DNA of 64,000 nucleotides, taken from assembly GCA_964368755.1 (NCBI GenBank), contig CAYJCR010000005.1, positions 27,206 to 91,205 on the forward strand. The letters are read 5' to 3'. Below the pieces are notes generated by a model. The model ran no database searches, was not told the DNA's origin, and saw only the letters and a program-made list of their open reading frames with translations. Below are positions 52,004 to 60,680 of the stretch, one piece after another; position 1 is the first letter of the stretch, and every line of letters starts with the position of its first letter. The position numbers and the translations under genes were made by a program. Source of the DNA: CALVZT01 sp964368755. Lineage in GTDB: Bacteria > Bacillota > Clostridia > Christensenellales > UBA1242.

Positions 52004-52852
52004 ATGATAAGATTTGGTCCAGCAGGGAACAGTGATTCGTTCTATCAAGAAGGTTACTCATCGACGTTAGATGCGCCTATGTGGTTAAAAGGCAAGGGAG
52101 CAACTGCATTTGAATACTCATTTAGCCGTGGAGTGCATGTCAATGATGAGACTTTGGTACAACTAGGCAAGTTGTTCAAAGAAAATGATATCGTAGTCAG
52201 CGTACATGCTCCATACTTCATCAATCTAGCCAATCCTGATGATCTAATGGTAGAGAAGTCTTATGGCTATGTGATTGATTGTCTTAGAGCATTAAGATTG
52301 CTTGGTGGCAATAGGTGTGTATTCCATGCTGGCTCTTGTGGCAAACAACCAAGGCAAGAAGCTTATGCGTTATTGAAAGAACGTATGCAAGAACTTGTCA
52401 AGCGAGTCAAAGATCTTGGATATAGCGATATGTATCTTTGCCCGGAGACGATGGGGAAATCTCAACAGATAGGTACTTATCAAGAGATTGCTGATCTATG
52501 TACTATCGATGATATTGTTATTCCTACTGTTGACTTTGGTCATATCAATGCTTTGACGCAAGGTAGTCTTGTTACTGAACAAGATTATGCTCAAGTTATA
52601 GATTATTTTGTTCAACATATTGGTAGTCAGAAGACTAATATGATGCAAGTTCATTTTTCAAAAATCGAGTATGGACCCAAAGGGGAGCTTAAGCATTTGA
52701 CTTTTGAAGATGAAAAATATGGTCCGGAATACACCAATTTGGCAAAAGTATTCCACAAATATAAGATGAATCCGATAGTAATATGCGAGTCAAAAGGCAC
52801 ACAACTCGAAGATTCTTTGATTATGAAGAACATTCAAGAAAAAATGAATTGA
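52004..52852 (+). CDS. Endonuclease IV-like TIM-barrel protein
   Basis: This 282-residue protein is of the AP endonuclease family 2 / xylose-isomerase-like TIM barrel (PF01261). Metal-ligand positions of endonuclease IV can be matched: His in SVHAPYF, His in VFHAGS, Glu in CPETMGK, Asp and His in VDFGHINA, His in MQVHFSKI and Glu in VICESKG. The usual DRHxxIG block is replaced by KHLTFEDEKYG, so one zinc site may be altered. It could repair abasic sites or act on a sugar. The ATG at 52004, after GAGAG, is preferred over the GTG at 51998. Confidence 0.85.
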   Translation: MIRFGPAGNSDSFYQEGYSSTLDAPMWLKGKGATAFEYSFSRGVHVNDETLVQLGKLFKENDIVVSVHAPYFINLANPDDLMVEKSYGYVIDCLRALRLLGGNRCVFHAGSCGKQPRQEAYALLKERMQELVKRVKDLGYSDMYLCPETMGKSQQIGTYQEIADLCTIDDIVIPTVDFGHINALTQGSLVTEQDYAQVIDYFVQHIGSQKTNMMQVHFSKIEYGPKGELKHLTFEDEKYGPEYTNLAKVFHKYKMNPIVICESKGTQLEDSLIMKNIQEKMN

Positions 52853-52877
52853 TTTTTGTATTCATTTCTGATAGAAT
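52849..52877 (+). promoter_or_regulatory. Extended -10 promoter for efp
   Basis: TTGATT at 52849-52854 (overlapping the previous stop codon), a 17-bp spacer and TAGAAT at 52872-52877 preceded by TGA. Confidence 0.68.
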
Positions 52878-52924
52878 GATAACGTTAATATTTAGACAAA
52901 TTAGTTTTTAGGAGAATTATAATT

Positions 52925-53485
52925 ATGGTAATGGCAGGAGATTTTAGAAAAGGTGTTACTTTTGAGATGGATGGCAATATTTATGTCATTGTTGATTTTC
53001 AACACGTTAAACCAGGCAAAGGAGCAGCTTTTGTTCGTACAAAGATTAAGAACATTGTAACAGGGCAAGTACTTGAGAGAACTTTTAACCCTTCTGATAA
53101 ATATGAAGTAGCTCATATTGAAAGAAAAGATATGCAGTATCTATATAATGAGGGTGGTTTGTACTACTTCATGGATATGGAAACATATGAGCAGATACCT
53201 TTGAACAAAGATCAAGTTGACGATGCTTTGAAGTTCATGACAGAGAACATGATGGCTACAATACAATTTTATAAGGGTAATGCTTTCTCAGTAGTTCCAC
53301 CTACATTTGTTGAACTCAACATTGTTGAATGCGAGCCTGGAATACAAGGAGATACTTCAAAGTCTGGTAACAAGCCAGCAACTCTTGAGACAGGATATAT
53401 CATTCAAGTTCCTCTATTCGTTAACAACGGAGATCGTATCAGAGTTGATACTCGTGATGGATCTTATATGGAGCGTATTAAGTAG
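52925..53485 (+). CDS. efp: Elongation factor P
   Basis: This 186-residue protein relieves ribosome stalling at polyproline stretches. It starts [18 protein letters not shown] and has the domain I loop KPGKGAAF with the Lys that is modified in other species. The signature NIVEC...[11 protein letters not shown] is in domain III. Efficient Pro-Pro translation may matter here because IF-2 itself contains repeated RPRP and one RPRPP tract. efp has its own promoter and terminator. Confidence 0.97.
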   Translation: MVMAGDFRKGVTFEMDGNIYVIVDFQHVKPGKGAAFVRTKIKNIVTGQVLERTFNPSDKYEVAHIERKDMQYLYNEGGLYYFMDMETYEQIPLNKDQVDDALKFMTENMMATIQFYKGNAFSVVPPTFVELNIVECEPGIQGDTSKSGNKPATLETGYIIQVPLFVNNGDRIRVDTRDGSYMERIK

Positions 53486-53503
53486 ATCTTTTTATTGTCA
53501 AAT

Positions 53504-53533
53504 AAACAATACTTTTGTAGTATTGTTTTTTTT
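53504..53533 (+). terminator. Intrinsic terminator after efp
   Basis: Arms 53504-53513 and 53519-53528 form a 10-bp stem with a 5-nt loop, followed by T residues to 53533. Confidence 0.85.
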
Positions 53534-53546
53534 ATTGCCAAACAAA

Positions 53547-53576
53547 GAATATCTCATTGTCGTACCTTCTATATCT
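53547..53576 (+). promoter_or_regulatory. Possible SigE-type promoter for spoIIIA
   Basis: GAATATC at 53547-53553 and CTATATCT at 53569-53576 with a 15-bp spacer resemble the mother-cell SigE pattern. The -10 match is only partial. Confidence 0.3.
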
Positions 53577-53592
53577 TATGTAGGAGAAAACT

Positions 53593-54501
53593 ATGTTAAA
53601 TGATATTCTACCTGACAGTATCGCTAATGCGATATCCAAAGTCCCTTATGATAAACTCAATGAGATAAGGCTAAGAGTGAATAAAAAAATTGTAATATCT
53701 TTACTCGGCAAGAGTTATTATCTCTCAAATAATGGTATTGACAACTCACATAGCCCTATTCTTTGTACAAGACAGATGATAGATCATATAATGCGACAGG
53801 CCAGTGAGTATTCTATATATGCTGTCAACAATCAGATAAAGCATGGGTATATCACAGTTGCCGGTGGGATACGAATAGGTCTATCTGGTGAAGTTGTGTC
53901 AGAAAACAATCTTAACAAAACTATTAAGAACTTTTCTTCAATCAACATTCGTATACCTCATGAAGTGAAAAACTGCAGTCTCAATGCCTACAATTATATA
54001 GTAAGTGATAGATTTCACAATACTCTTATTATATCTCCACCCGGTTGTGGCAAAACAACTTTTATTAGGGATCTTGTATATCAAATGTCAAATAACGGGC
54101 TATGTTACAATGTCTTGATTGTTGACGAAAGATATGAAATAGCAAACTGTGTAAACGGTGAGAATATGCTTGATGTAGGAGATTTCGCAGATATATATAG
54201 TGGTGCGAATAAGCAATATGGGTTCGAGAATGGTATAAGGAGTATGAGACCGGATATTGTTGTTACTGACGAGATTGCAACCGAAAAAGATGTGTCTGCA
54301 ATAGAATATGTTTGTGCTTGTGGGGTTGGGGTTGTTGCCTCAGTCCATTGCGATAGTATAGATTCTTTGAAACGCAAGCAGTACTTTGATGACCTTATTA
54401 AGAAGAAGCTATTCGAAAGGTATATTGTATTGTCTAATACCAACGGCCCTGGTACATATGTCGGAATATATGATGAAAATCTTAGAAGCATCTATTATTG
54501 A
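53593..54501 (+). CDS. spoIIIAA: Stage III sporulation protein AA
   Basis: This 302-residue secretion-type ATPase powers the SpoIIIA-SpoIIQ channel between mother cell and forespore. Walker A SPPGCGKTTFIRDL is near residues 147-160, the Walker B-like region VLIVDERYEI near 175, and the MRPDIVVTDEIAT block near 217. The first 130 residues form the N-terminal domain. An AGGAGAAAAC ribosome site precedes the ATG. It is the first of eight genes in the complete spoIIIA operon, proof of endospore ancestry. Confidence 0.95.
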   Translation: MLNDILPDSIANAISKVPYDKLNEIRLRVNKKIVISLLGKSYYLSNNGIDNSHSPILCTRQMIDHIMRQASEYSIYAVNNQIKHGYITVAGGIRIGLSGEVVSENNLNKTIKNFSSINIRIPHEVKNCSLNAYNYIVSDRFHNTLIISPPGCGKTTFIRDLVYQMSNNGLCYNVLIVDERYEIANCVNGENMLDVGDFADIYSGANKQYGFENGIRSMRPDIVVTDEIATEKDVSAIEYVCACGVGVVASVHCDSIDSLKRKQYFDDLIKKKLFERYIVLSNTNGPGTYVGIYDENLRSIYY

Positions 54502-54507
54502 GGTAAT

Positions 54508-55008
54508 ATGAAAACAATTTTGTTATCAGCAGTATTCATCATACCGGTATATGTTGGTTTTGTGTTCAGCAAAAAGTATGTGAAGAAAAGTAATTTCTAC
54601 AATGGTCTTATGGGATTTTGTAACAGTGCAATCAATGAGATTAACTTTTGTCATACAAGACTAAAAGAGCTTATTGATAACAACATGTCGATAGCAAATG
54701 TGGAATATAAGAAGTTCTTGATTCTATACAAAAGCTATCTTACAGAAGGTAAGGGCAGAGAAACATTTGGTAATGAAATCAGAGAAAACTTCAACTATCT
54801 TACTAATGATGAAATAGACAAGATAGTGAGTTTTTTTTGTAACCTAGGCAATAGAGATGTAGATAGTGAACTATCCAATATAAACAACTATCTATCAACT
54901 TTTGACACTTATAACAAAGTAGCCGAAGAGAATAAGAAGAAGTATTCTCCAATGTATATAAAGCTTGGTATATTGTTCGGCGTTGCTGTAGTTGTGGTAT
55001 TGATCTAA
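54508..55008 (+). CDS. spoIIIAB: Stage III sporulation protein AB
   Basis: This 166-residue protein has an N-terminal membrane helix (ILLSAVFIIPVYVGFVF), a helical cytoplasmic-type core related to GspF domains, and a C-terminal helix (LGILFGVAVVVVLI). SpoIIIAB is a membrane component of the feeding channel. The length and position as second gene of the operon fit. Sequence identity in this family is low, so the call relies on architecture and context. Confidence 0.92.
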   Translation: MKTILLSAVFIIPVYVGFVFSKKYVKKSNFYNGLMGFCNSAINEINFCHTRLKELIDNNMSIANVEYKKFLILYKSYLTEGKGRETFGNEIRENFNYLTNDEIDKIVSFFCNLGNRDVDSELSNINNYLSTFDTYNKVAEENKKKYSPMYIKLGILFGVAVVVVLI

Positions 55009-55021
55009 AAGGAATGGTTAA

Positions 55022-55216
55022 ATGGAATATGAAATAATTTTCAAAATCGCAGCCGTAGGTATTTTAACTGCAGTAATAAGCCAAATATTGAAAAATATTC
55101 ACAAAGAAGATATCGCCACTATTGCCACTCTTGCAGGTATAGTTATAGTACTTCTTATGGTTGTTGATCTGATAAGTCAATTGTTCAATACTGTCAAAAG
55201 TCTGTTTTTTATTTAG
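55022..55216 (+). CDS. spoIIIAC: Stage III sporulation protein AC
   Basis: This 64-residue integral membrane protein has two hydrophobic helices: IIFKIAAVGILTAVISQIL and TIATLAGIVIVLLMVVDLI, joined by a short loop with KEDIA. Such small two-helix proteins are typical of SpoIIIAC, a proposed export-apparatus component. It follows spoIIIAB by 13 nt and precedes spoIIIAD by 15 nt. Confidence 0.93.
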   Translation: MEYEIIFKIAAVGILTAVISQILKNIHKEDIATIATLAGIVIVLLMVVDLISQLFNTVKSLFFI

Positions 55217-55231
55217 CTATAAGGGAGAATA

Positions 55232-55618
55232 ATGGAGTATATCAAGATACTTGCAGTTGGATTTGTAACGCTATTTGCAGTACTGCTTGTCAGACAAATA
55301 CGCAGTGACTTTGCAATAATAATTGGGGTTGCAGGGTCTATTATCATGCTCATACTCATATCAGATCAAATTGCAAGTATAATCGGTTACTTAAATGAAG
55401 TATTGTTAAAAACAAAAATCAATCCAAGCATCGTAAGTTGTCTGTTCAAAATCATTGGAATAGGATATATAGCAGAGTTTTCTTCAAGTATATGCAATGA
55501 TGCTGGATGTGGAAGTATTGGAGAGAAGATATTATTTTATGGTAAGATTGCAATCTTGGGGTTATCGATACCAATAATAACTGGACTAATTGATCTTGTA
55601 ATAGGGTTGTTGCCATGA
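55232..55618 (+). CDS. spoIIIAD: Stage III sporulation protein AD
   Basis: This 128-residue membrane protein has about four helices. Family features are LLVRQIRSDFAIIIGVAGS near the N-terminus, IGIGYIAEFSSSICNDAG in the middle and the C-terminal helix ending IDLVIGLLP. SpoIIIAD is related in sequence to SpoIIIAC. It overlaps spoIIIAE by ATGA, showing translational coupling. Confidence 0.94.
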   Translation: MEYIKILAVGFVTLFAVLLVRQIRSDFAIIIGVAGSIIMLILISDQIASIIGYLNEVLLKTKINPSIVSCLFKIIGIGYIAEFSSSICNDAGCGSIGEKILFYGKIAILGLSIPIITGLIDLVIGLLP

Positions 55619-56796
55619 AAAAACTGATTATCGCAATATTGTTTCTTCTTATAATTTTTGTACCTAAAACTACCGATAAAGCATACGCAAGTGATACTTC
55701 AGATTTGGAAAACGATATCAGTAAGAATGTTGAAGAGCAGCTAGATAATATAGATTTTGGCGAACTTGACAATATCCTTATTAATATGACAGGCGAACAA
55801 ACAAACTTGTTCGGTGCATCATCTTTTAGAAGCAAAATAGAAGATATTGTAAGTGGCAAACTAACAGCAAGCTTTGGCTCATTTTGGGCATACATATGTG
55901 GGGTATTATTTGACAATTTGCTTGGCATTGTACCACTTATGGCTGGTGTTATTGCGATAAGCATATTATGCAGTTTTGTAACTCAAATGTCGCCAGATAA
56001 TAAGACCAAAGGCATTGCAGGAATTGTATACTTTGCTTGCTTCGCTGTTATTGTATCTATTATTAGTGTAAGCGTTACATATGTGCTCAAAGAGACAACA
56101 TATGCACTTAACCTCACAAAAACACAGATGGAAATCGTGTTCCCGATATTGTTAACTCTTATGACGGCCCTTGGTAATGTTGTGACAGCTACTACATTTC
56201 AACCGTTGCTTAGCGTATTTGCTGGTGGAATAATTGAAATATTCTCTTCCTTCATCATACCAATATTTATATTCTGCTTTGTATTCTTGGTAATAGGGAA
56301 TATGTCTAGTTCTATAAAGCTTGATAAATTCATCAAGTTCTTTATGTCATTATTCAAATGGATAGTTGGTGGGATATTTACAATATTTATGGCATTCTTG
56401 GCTATTAAAGGCATCACATCGGCATCTGTTGATGGAGTATCGATTAAAACTGCGAAGTTCGCATTGCGCAGTTATGTGCCGATATTAGGGGGTTATTTGT
56501 CCGAAGGACTAAATCTCATTGTTGCAAGTAGTATGCTGATCAAGAACGCAGTAGGAGCTACAGGACTTATTCTTGTCGCAATGACTATCATAGGACCTAT
56601 TATTAAAATAATGGTATTATCCTTATCTTTGAAGTTGGTAGCAGCAATAGTTGAGCCTTTGGCTGACAACAAGGTATCCAATTTTGTCTATGGCGTGTCC
56701 AATTGCCTGACAATACTATTAGTTACTTTGCTTGCAGTTGGCTTCATGTATGTGTTGATAATAGGAATGTTAATGTGTAGTGGGAATGTATTATGA
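55615..56796 (+). CDS. spoIIIAE: Stage III sporulation protein AE
   Basis: This 393-residue polytopic membrane protein has an N-terminal signal-like helix (LIIAILFLLIIFVP), a hydrophilic region of about 80 residues and then seven or eight hydrophobic helices. The blocks FMAFLAIKGITSASVDGVSIKTAKFALR and YVPILGGYLSEGLNL are typical of the family, a candidate channel component. Its stop overlaps spoIIIAF (ATGA). Confidence 0.95.
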   Translation: MKKLIIAILFLLIIFVPKTTDKAYASDTSDLENDISKNVEEQLDNIDFGELDNILINMTGEQTNLFGASSFRSKIEDIVSGKLTASFGSFWAYICGVLFDNLLGIVPLMAGVIAISILCSFVTQMSPDNKTKGIAGIVYFACFAVIVSIISVSVTYVLKETTYALNLTKTQMEIVFPILLTLMTALGNVVTATTFQPLLSVFAGGIIEIFSSFIIPIFIFCFVFLVIGNMSSSIKLDKFIKFFMSLFKWIVGGIFTIFMAFLAIKGITSASVDGVSIKTAKFALRSYVPILGGYLSEGLNLIVASSMLIKNAVGATGLILVAMTIIGPIIKIMVLSLSLKLVAAIVEPLADNKVSNFVYGVSNCLTILLVTLLAVGFMYVLIIGMLMCSGNVL

Positions 56797-57275
56797 GTAA
56801 TATTTCTGTATGGGTTCTATCTGTTACTGGAATTGTGCTGTTTGGTTGCACGATTGATATTATTATGCCTAATGGACAACTTGCTAAGTATATCAAAAGT
56901 ACGTTATGTATTGCAACGGTGTTTGTTATAGTGTCTCCTATAATAGATATGATAGGTAAGAAGGATTTTGGAGAACTGTTTGTGTCTGACATCGTTATAG
57001 ATGAGGACTTATTGTATTCGATCAACAAAAGCAAACAATTGTCTTTACAAAATCAGTTAGTGACACTTTTAGAAGAAAGTGGCTATAAAGATGTTAACAT
57101 TGATATTGCCATAGATTATGAAGAAAAAACTTTTGTTATAAACAATATTTTTGTCGATTTGAGCCGAGTAGTTCTTAACGAAAATATTGTGAATATAGAT
57201 AAATATACAAACATTAAGAAACTAATTGGGTCTGTAATAGATATAGAGGAGGAAAGTATTTTGTTCTATGGCTGA
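56793..57275 (+). CDS. spoIIIAF: Stage III sporulation protein AF
   Basis: This 160-residue protein has two N-terminal membrane helices (about residues 3-25 and 33-52) followed by a soluble domain, as in SpoIIIAF. The intervening block MPNGQLAKYIKSTLC is the most recognisable part. It overlaps spoIIIAG by 8 nt. Confidence 0.92.
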   Translation: MSNISVWVLSVTGIVLFGCTIDIIMPNGQLAKYIKSTLCIATVFVIVSPIIDMIGKKDFGELFVSDIVIDEDLLYSINKSKQLSLQNQLVTLLEESGYKDVNIDIAIDYEEKTFVINNIFVDLSRVVLNENIVNIDKYTNIKKLIGSVIDIEEESILFYG

Positions 57276-57819
57276 TAACAAACCAAAAGCAATAAAATGG
57301 TATTATGGTTCAAAAATGCTCGAAAAACTCAAAAAAATCAAGCATATTGAAATATACATAGCAGTTATCATAGCATTGATATTGTTACTCGTGTATTTTG
57401 GTAGTAAGACAAATAATAAGGCAAAAGTTACAACTGAGAGCGATGCTATGGCACAATACGAACAAAGTCTTGAGTCTCGCCTTAGCAAAGCATTGAGTAC
57501 AATAGAAGGTGCTGGCGAAGTCGCTGTTATGATAACACTCGATGGTGATATTGAGTACAAATATGTTCAGAATGAAGAGACGAAGACGATATCTAACAAT
57601 GGTACAACGACTTCAACTACCACATATGAGCCAGTCATTGTCACGAAGAACGGAGTTTCTTCACCAATAACTATCGAACAAGTTATGCCAAATATAAAAG
57701 GTGTTATTGTGATATGTAATGGGGCAAATAATACAAAAGTCAAACTTAATCTTATCAAGGCTACTGAGGTACTATTGGGCGTCAGTGCACAGAAGATAGA
57801 AGTCTTCGCTGGGAATTAA
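57268..57819 (+). CDS. spoIIIAG: Stage III sporulation protein AG
   Basis: This 183-residue protein has one N-terminal membrane helix (IEIYIAVIIALILLLVYFG near residues 28-46) and a ring-building soluble domain in the intermembrane space. SpoIIIAG forms a large 30-mer ring in Bacillus. LSTIEGAGEVAVMITLDG and the C-terminal LIKATEVLLGVSAQKIEVF are family blocks. The Ser/Thr-rich stretch in the middle corresponds to the extra beta region of the ring. Confidence 0.94.
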   Translation: MADNKPKAIKWYYGSKMLEKLKKIKHIEIYIAVIIALILLLVYFGSKTNNKAKVTTESDAMAQYEQSLESRLSKALSTIEGAGEVAVMITLDGDIEYKYVQNEETKTISNNGTTTSTTTYEPVIVTKNGVSSPITIEQVMPNIKGVIVICNGANNTKVKLNLIKATEVLLGVSAQKIEVFAGN

Positions 57820-57839
57820 ATAATTGGAGGTATAATAAT

Positions 57840-58310
57840 ATGCTATCAAAGAAGAAAAAAATAATAATAATTTTGTCAATGGTTTTGTTGCTAGTAGTAA
57901 CCGGTGTTCTTAATCTCAAACTTAACTCTAGAGTGCAACAAGCATCTACAAATGTTGCGCAGGCAGACTTTTTTGTCACATATAGACAGGATAGAGTTGA
58001 TACAAGAAATCAGCAAATACTAATACTTGATGGAATAATCAATGACAAGACTTTGTCAGATAGTGACATTGCGAGTGCTGTTGCAAAGAAAAGTGCAATA
58101 TCAGATAATATGACATTGGAGTTGGGGTTGGAGAGCTTGATTGGTGCAAAAGGCTTCACCGAAGTAGTGGTTTCTAGCTCAGATAACTTCATCAATGTTA
58201 TCGTCAAAAGTGATGAATTGGAAGAATATGAAATTGCTCAGATCGTAGAAGTGATACAAAGTGAAACAGGCAAAGATATTGATAATATTAAAATAATGTC
58301 TGTTGATTAA
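57840..58310 (+). CDS. spoIIIAH: Stage III sporulation protein AH
   Basis: This 156-residue protein has an N-terminal membrane helix (IIIILSMVLLLVVTGVLNL) and a YscJ/FliF-like soluble domain from about residue 50. SpoIIIAH pairs with forespore SpoIIQ to join the two membranes. FVTYRQDRVDTRNQQILILD and GFTEVVVSSSDNFINVIVK are family features. It is the last gene of the operon; a terminator with an embedded promoter follows. Confidence 0.94.
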   Translation: MLSKKKKIIIILSMVLLLVVTGVLNLKLNSRVQQASTNVAQADFFVTYRQDRVDTRNQQILILDGIINDKTLSDSDIASAVAKKSAISDNMTLELGLESLIGAKGFTEVVVSSSDNFINVIVKSDELEEYEIAQIVEVIQSETGKDIDNIKIMSVD

Positions 58311-58311
58311 C

Positions 58312-58341
58312 TTGATTTGATTGATATTGTTATGTTATAAT
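58312..58341 (+). promoter_or_regulatory. Extended -10 promoter for the asp23-like gene
   Basis: TTGATT at 58312-58317, an 18-bp spacer and TATAAT at 58336-58341 preceded by TGT. The -10 box directly abuts the 5' arm of a terminator hairpin. Confidence 0.72.
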
Positions 58342-58416
58342 TTACATAGTTAAGTGTAATCGTGATAGTTTTTGTTAATACTTAAATTGTTGGTTACGCT
58401 TGCTATGTAATTTTTT
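58342..58416 (+). terminator. Large terminator after spoIIIAH, overlapping a promoter start
   Basis: Outer arms 58342-58349 and 58403-58410 pair over 8 bp. Inner arms 58352-58361 and 58392-58401 pair over 10 bp with two G-U pairs. Six T residues follow. A competing pairing, TTAAGT near 58350 with ACTTAA near 58379, could break the inner stem. Transcripts from the local promoter start near 58348 and lose most of the outer stem. Confidence 0.65.
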
Positions 58417-58439
58417 ATTAACAATGGGAGATATTTACA

Positions 58440-58826
58440 ATGGCATTGTATGGTTATGAGTATAACAATGACAATAGAGACGGCAAAGTATATTGCAATA
58501 GGAATATACTACTATCTATTATCAATCTTGCAGCCAAAGAGATAAGTGGTGTATCCAAGTTATGTAACAACTTCGGTAGCAAGTTGAAGAAGATGTTTTC
58601 TTCGAATTACTTCGAAGGAGTTAAGTTGTCTAGAGGCAAAGATTCGATGTCTGTAGATGTTTATCTCAATGTATTCTTTGGATATAGCGTTGCCGACGTT
58701 GCATACAGAGTGCAAGAGAATATCAAGAATGGCATCTCATCAATGATGGATGTGAAGATCAATGGTATCAATGTGCATGTACTAGGAGTGGATTTTTCCA
58801 AAGAAGTTTTAGCAAAGAATAACTAA
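58440..58826 (+). CDS. Asp23/Gls24 family envelope stress protein
   Basis: This 128-residue protein belongs to the Asp23 (DUF322) family, of which YqhY and YloU are examples. Blocks LLSIINLAAKEISGVSKL near residue 25 and MSVDVYLNVFFGYSVADVAYRVQENIKNGI near 68 fit. Family members are soluble and associate with the membrane or envelope through partners. The position before nusB matches YqhY, which is linked to fatty-acid synthesis in Bacillus. GGGAGATATTTACA precedes the ATG. Confidence 0.88.
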   Translation: MALYGYEYNNDNRDGKVYCNRNILLSIINLAAKEISGVSKLCNNFGSKLKKMFSSNYFEGVKLSRGKDSMSVDVYLNVFFGYSVADVAYRVQENIKNGISSMMDVKINGINVHVLGVDFSKEVLAKNN

Positions 58827-58832
58827 TAGTTT

Positions 58833-58856
58833 CCCTATCAATCAGATAGGGTTTTT
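58833..58856 (+). terminator. Intrinsic terminator after the asp23-like gene
   Basis: Arms 58833-58839 and 58845-58851 pair over 7 bp (CCCTATC with GATAGGG), with a 5-nt loop and five T residues. Confidence 0.8.
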
Positions 58857-58880
58857 AATATTGATTAAAAGAGTGACGGT

Positions 58881-59282
58881 ATGGGAAGAAAAATAGCAAG
58901 AGATGTAGCTTTCAAATTGGTATTCGGGTATCTTTTTAATAAAGATATCGATTTTGACATGTCAATTGTTAATACAATTGAAGTTGATTGTGATGAACAA
59001 GAATTGCAATATGTCAAAGATGTCTTCTGTGGTATAAAAGAGAAGTATGACATTCTATCTGCTGAGATAGAGAAGTGTCTTGTTGGATACAAGCTCGATA
59101 GAGTATATAAGATAGATATTGCGATATTGTTGCTCGCTACATATGAGTTAATGTTCTCCCCGTCGCTTGCCAGTTCGATTATTATCAATGAAGCAGTAGA
59201 TTTGGCGAAGAAGTATTCAACGGACAAAAGTTCTACATTTGTCAATGGAATACTAGCGACAATAGTTAAGGATGTTAGATGA
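58881..59282 (+). CDS. nusB: Transcription antitermination factor NusB
   Basis: This 133-residue all-helical RNA-binding protein joins NusE/S10 in rRNA antitermination. It begins MGRKIARDVAFKLVFGYLF, and carries DRVYKIDIAILLLATYELMF and IIINEAVDLAKKYSTDKSSTFVNGILATI, both classic. Its stop overlaps the xseA ATG, so nusB-xseA-xseB are coupled. Confidence 0.95.
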   Translation: MGRKIARDVAFKLVFGYLFNKDIDFDMSIVNTIEVDCDEQELQYVKDVFCGIKEKYDILSAEIEKCLVGYKLDRVYKIDIAILLLATYELMFSPSLASSIIINEAVDLAKKYSTDKSSTFVNGILATIVKDVR

Positions 59283-60457
59283 AACCATTAAGTGTAAGTG
59301 ATATCAGTAGATATATAACACAGATATTTGATTATGAAGAGATGCTCCATAATGTCAAAGTTTTCGGAGAGATATCTGGCTTTGGTATTGTGAGAGGTAA
59401 CGCATATTTTACATTAAAAGACGAGAATTCGATACTATCGTGCATTCTTTTCGGTGCTGATAAGTATTCCAATATCAAAGATGGAGATCAAGTTGTTCTT
59501 GATGGATCTTTGAGATATTATGCGAAGGGTGGCAAAGTCAACTTCTATACAACATATATAACTCCATACGGACAAGGATTGTTATATCAGAAGTTTTTGG
59601 AACTCAAAGAAAAACTACAACAAGAAGGGTTATTTGACTCAAAATATAAGAAATCTTTGCCAGATAGCATAATGAAGGTTGGCATTATCACTTCTAAGAC
59701 AGGTGCTGTGTTACATGACTTGCAGAGTGTTATAAGTAGAAGAAACCCAATGATAAATATCTATCTATATCCTGCAAAAGTCCAAGGTGATGGCACGGAT
59801 ACTTCGGTTATAGAAGGTATAGAATACTTCGAGAAGACAGATGTTGATGTGGTTATTATTGCTCGTGGTGGTGGTTCTATTGAAGACTTGTGGGGATTCA
59901 ATAGTGAGACATTGGCGAGGAAGGTATTTGAATCTCAGAAACCTATTGTATCAGCAGTAGGGCATGAGACTGATTATACTATACTAGATTTTGTTGCTGA
60001 TCTCAGAGCGCCGACTCCGTCGGTTGCTGGAGAATTGGTAGCAAAAGACTTGATGTCAACTATTCCTGATATTAAGAATAGTATTGTTAGAATGCTTAGG
60101 GCTTGGAACAATATTGTAGAAGTCAGCAAACAGATTGTTGTAGACAAATCTGACAAATTGTATAACAATCTTGACAACAGGCTAGACAAAATGTTATCTT
60201 TGCTAAAGTTGAGTTCGCAGAAGCTACGTAATTGCGTAACGCTTCCGTATATGGAGAGACAGAACTTCATTGAGAACAGGTTGTCAGTATTGAGTTCGCT
60301 CAACCCAGCCAACTTGCTTATGAAAGGGTATTCTATAGCAACAAGTAACAAAGTAGTAGTTGGTTCGATAGGACAGGTTAACATAGGCGATAGTATCAAT
60401 ATTGAGCTGATAGATGGTAATATCGGTGCAACAGTTGATAGTAAGAAAGGTAGGTAA
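59279..60457 (+). CDS. xseA: Exodeoxyribonuclease VII large subunit
   Basis: This 392-residue nuclease degrades single-stranded DNA together with XseB. An N-terminal OB fold (LSVSDISRYITQIF, VFGEISGFG) is followed by the catalytic domain with IITSKTGAVLHDL, VDVVIIARGGGSIEDLW and PIVSAVGHETDYTILDFVADLRAPTPS. A coiled-coil region and a C-terminal beta extension end it (GYSIATS). It is at the short end of the family range. Confidence 0.96.
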   Translation: MKPLSVSDISRYITQIFDYEEMLHNVKVFGEISGFGIVRGNAYFTLKDENSILSCILFGADKYSNIKDGDQVVLDGSLRYYAKGGKVNFYTTYITPYGQGLLYQKFLELKEKLQQEGLFDSKYKKSLPDSIMKVGIITSKTGAVLHDLQSVISRRNPMINIYLYPAKVQGDGTDTSVIEGIEYFEKTDVDVVIIARGGGSIEDLWGFNSETLARKVFESQKPIVSAVGHETDYTILDFVADLRAPTPSVAGELVAKDLMSTIPDIKNSIVRMLRAWNNIVEVSKQIVVDKSDKLYNNLDNRLDKMLSLLKLSSQKLRNCVTLPYMERQNFIENRLSVLSSLNPANLLMKGYSIATSNKVVVGSIGQVNIGDSINIELIDGNIGATVDSKKGR

Positions 60458-60461
60458 TATC

Positions 60462-60662
60462 ATGACATTTGAAGAGATGAGTAAAAGGCTTGATGAGATA
60501 GTTAAGAAACTTGAAAAGGGTAATGTGTCACTCGAAGAAGGGTCTGCATTATTCGCTGAAGGCGTTGATCTTGCCAAGGACTGTATGAACAAGATTAATG
60601 AATATAAAGGTAAGATTATTACCGTCAAGAATGAACTTGATACAATAATAGATGAAGATTAA
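60462..60662 (+). CDS. xseB: Exodeoxyribonuclease VII small subunit
   Basis: This 66-residue protein is two helices with the XseB signature MTFEEMSKRLDEIVKKLEKG at the start and LEEGSALFAEGVDLAKDC after it. It binds XseA and limits its activity. The ATG at 60462 follows AAAGGTAGG; the longer frame overlaps xseA. In many relatives ispA and dxs follow; here proS does. Confidence 0.95.
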   Translation: MTFEEMSKRLDEIVKKLEKGNVSLEEGSALFAEGVDLAKDCMNKINEYKGKIITVKNELDTIIDED

Positions 60663-60680
60663 AATAACGAGAGGATTATT

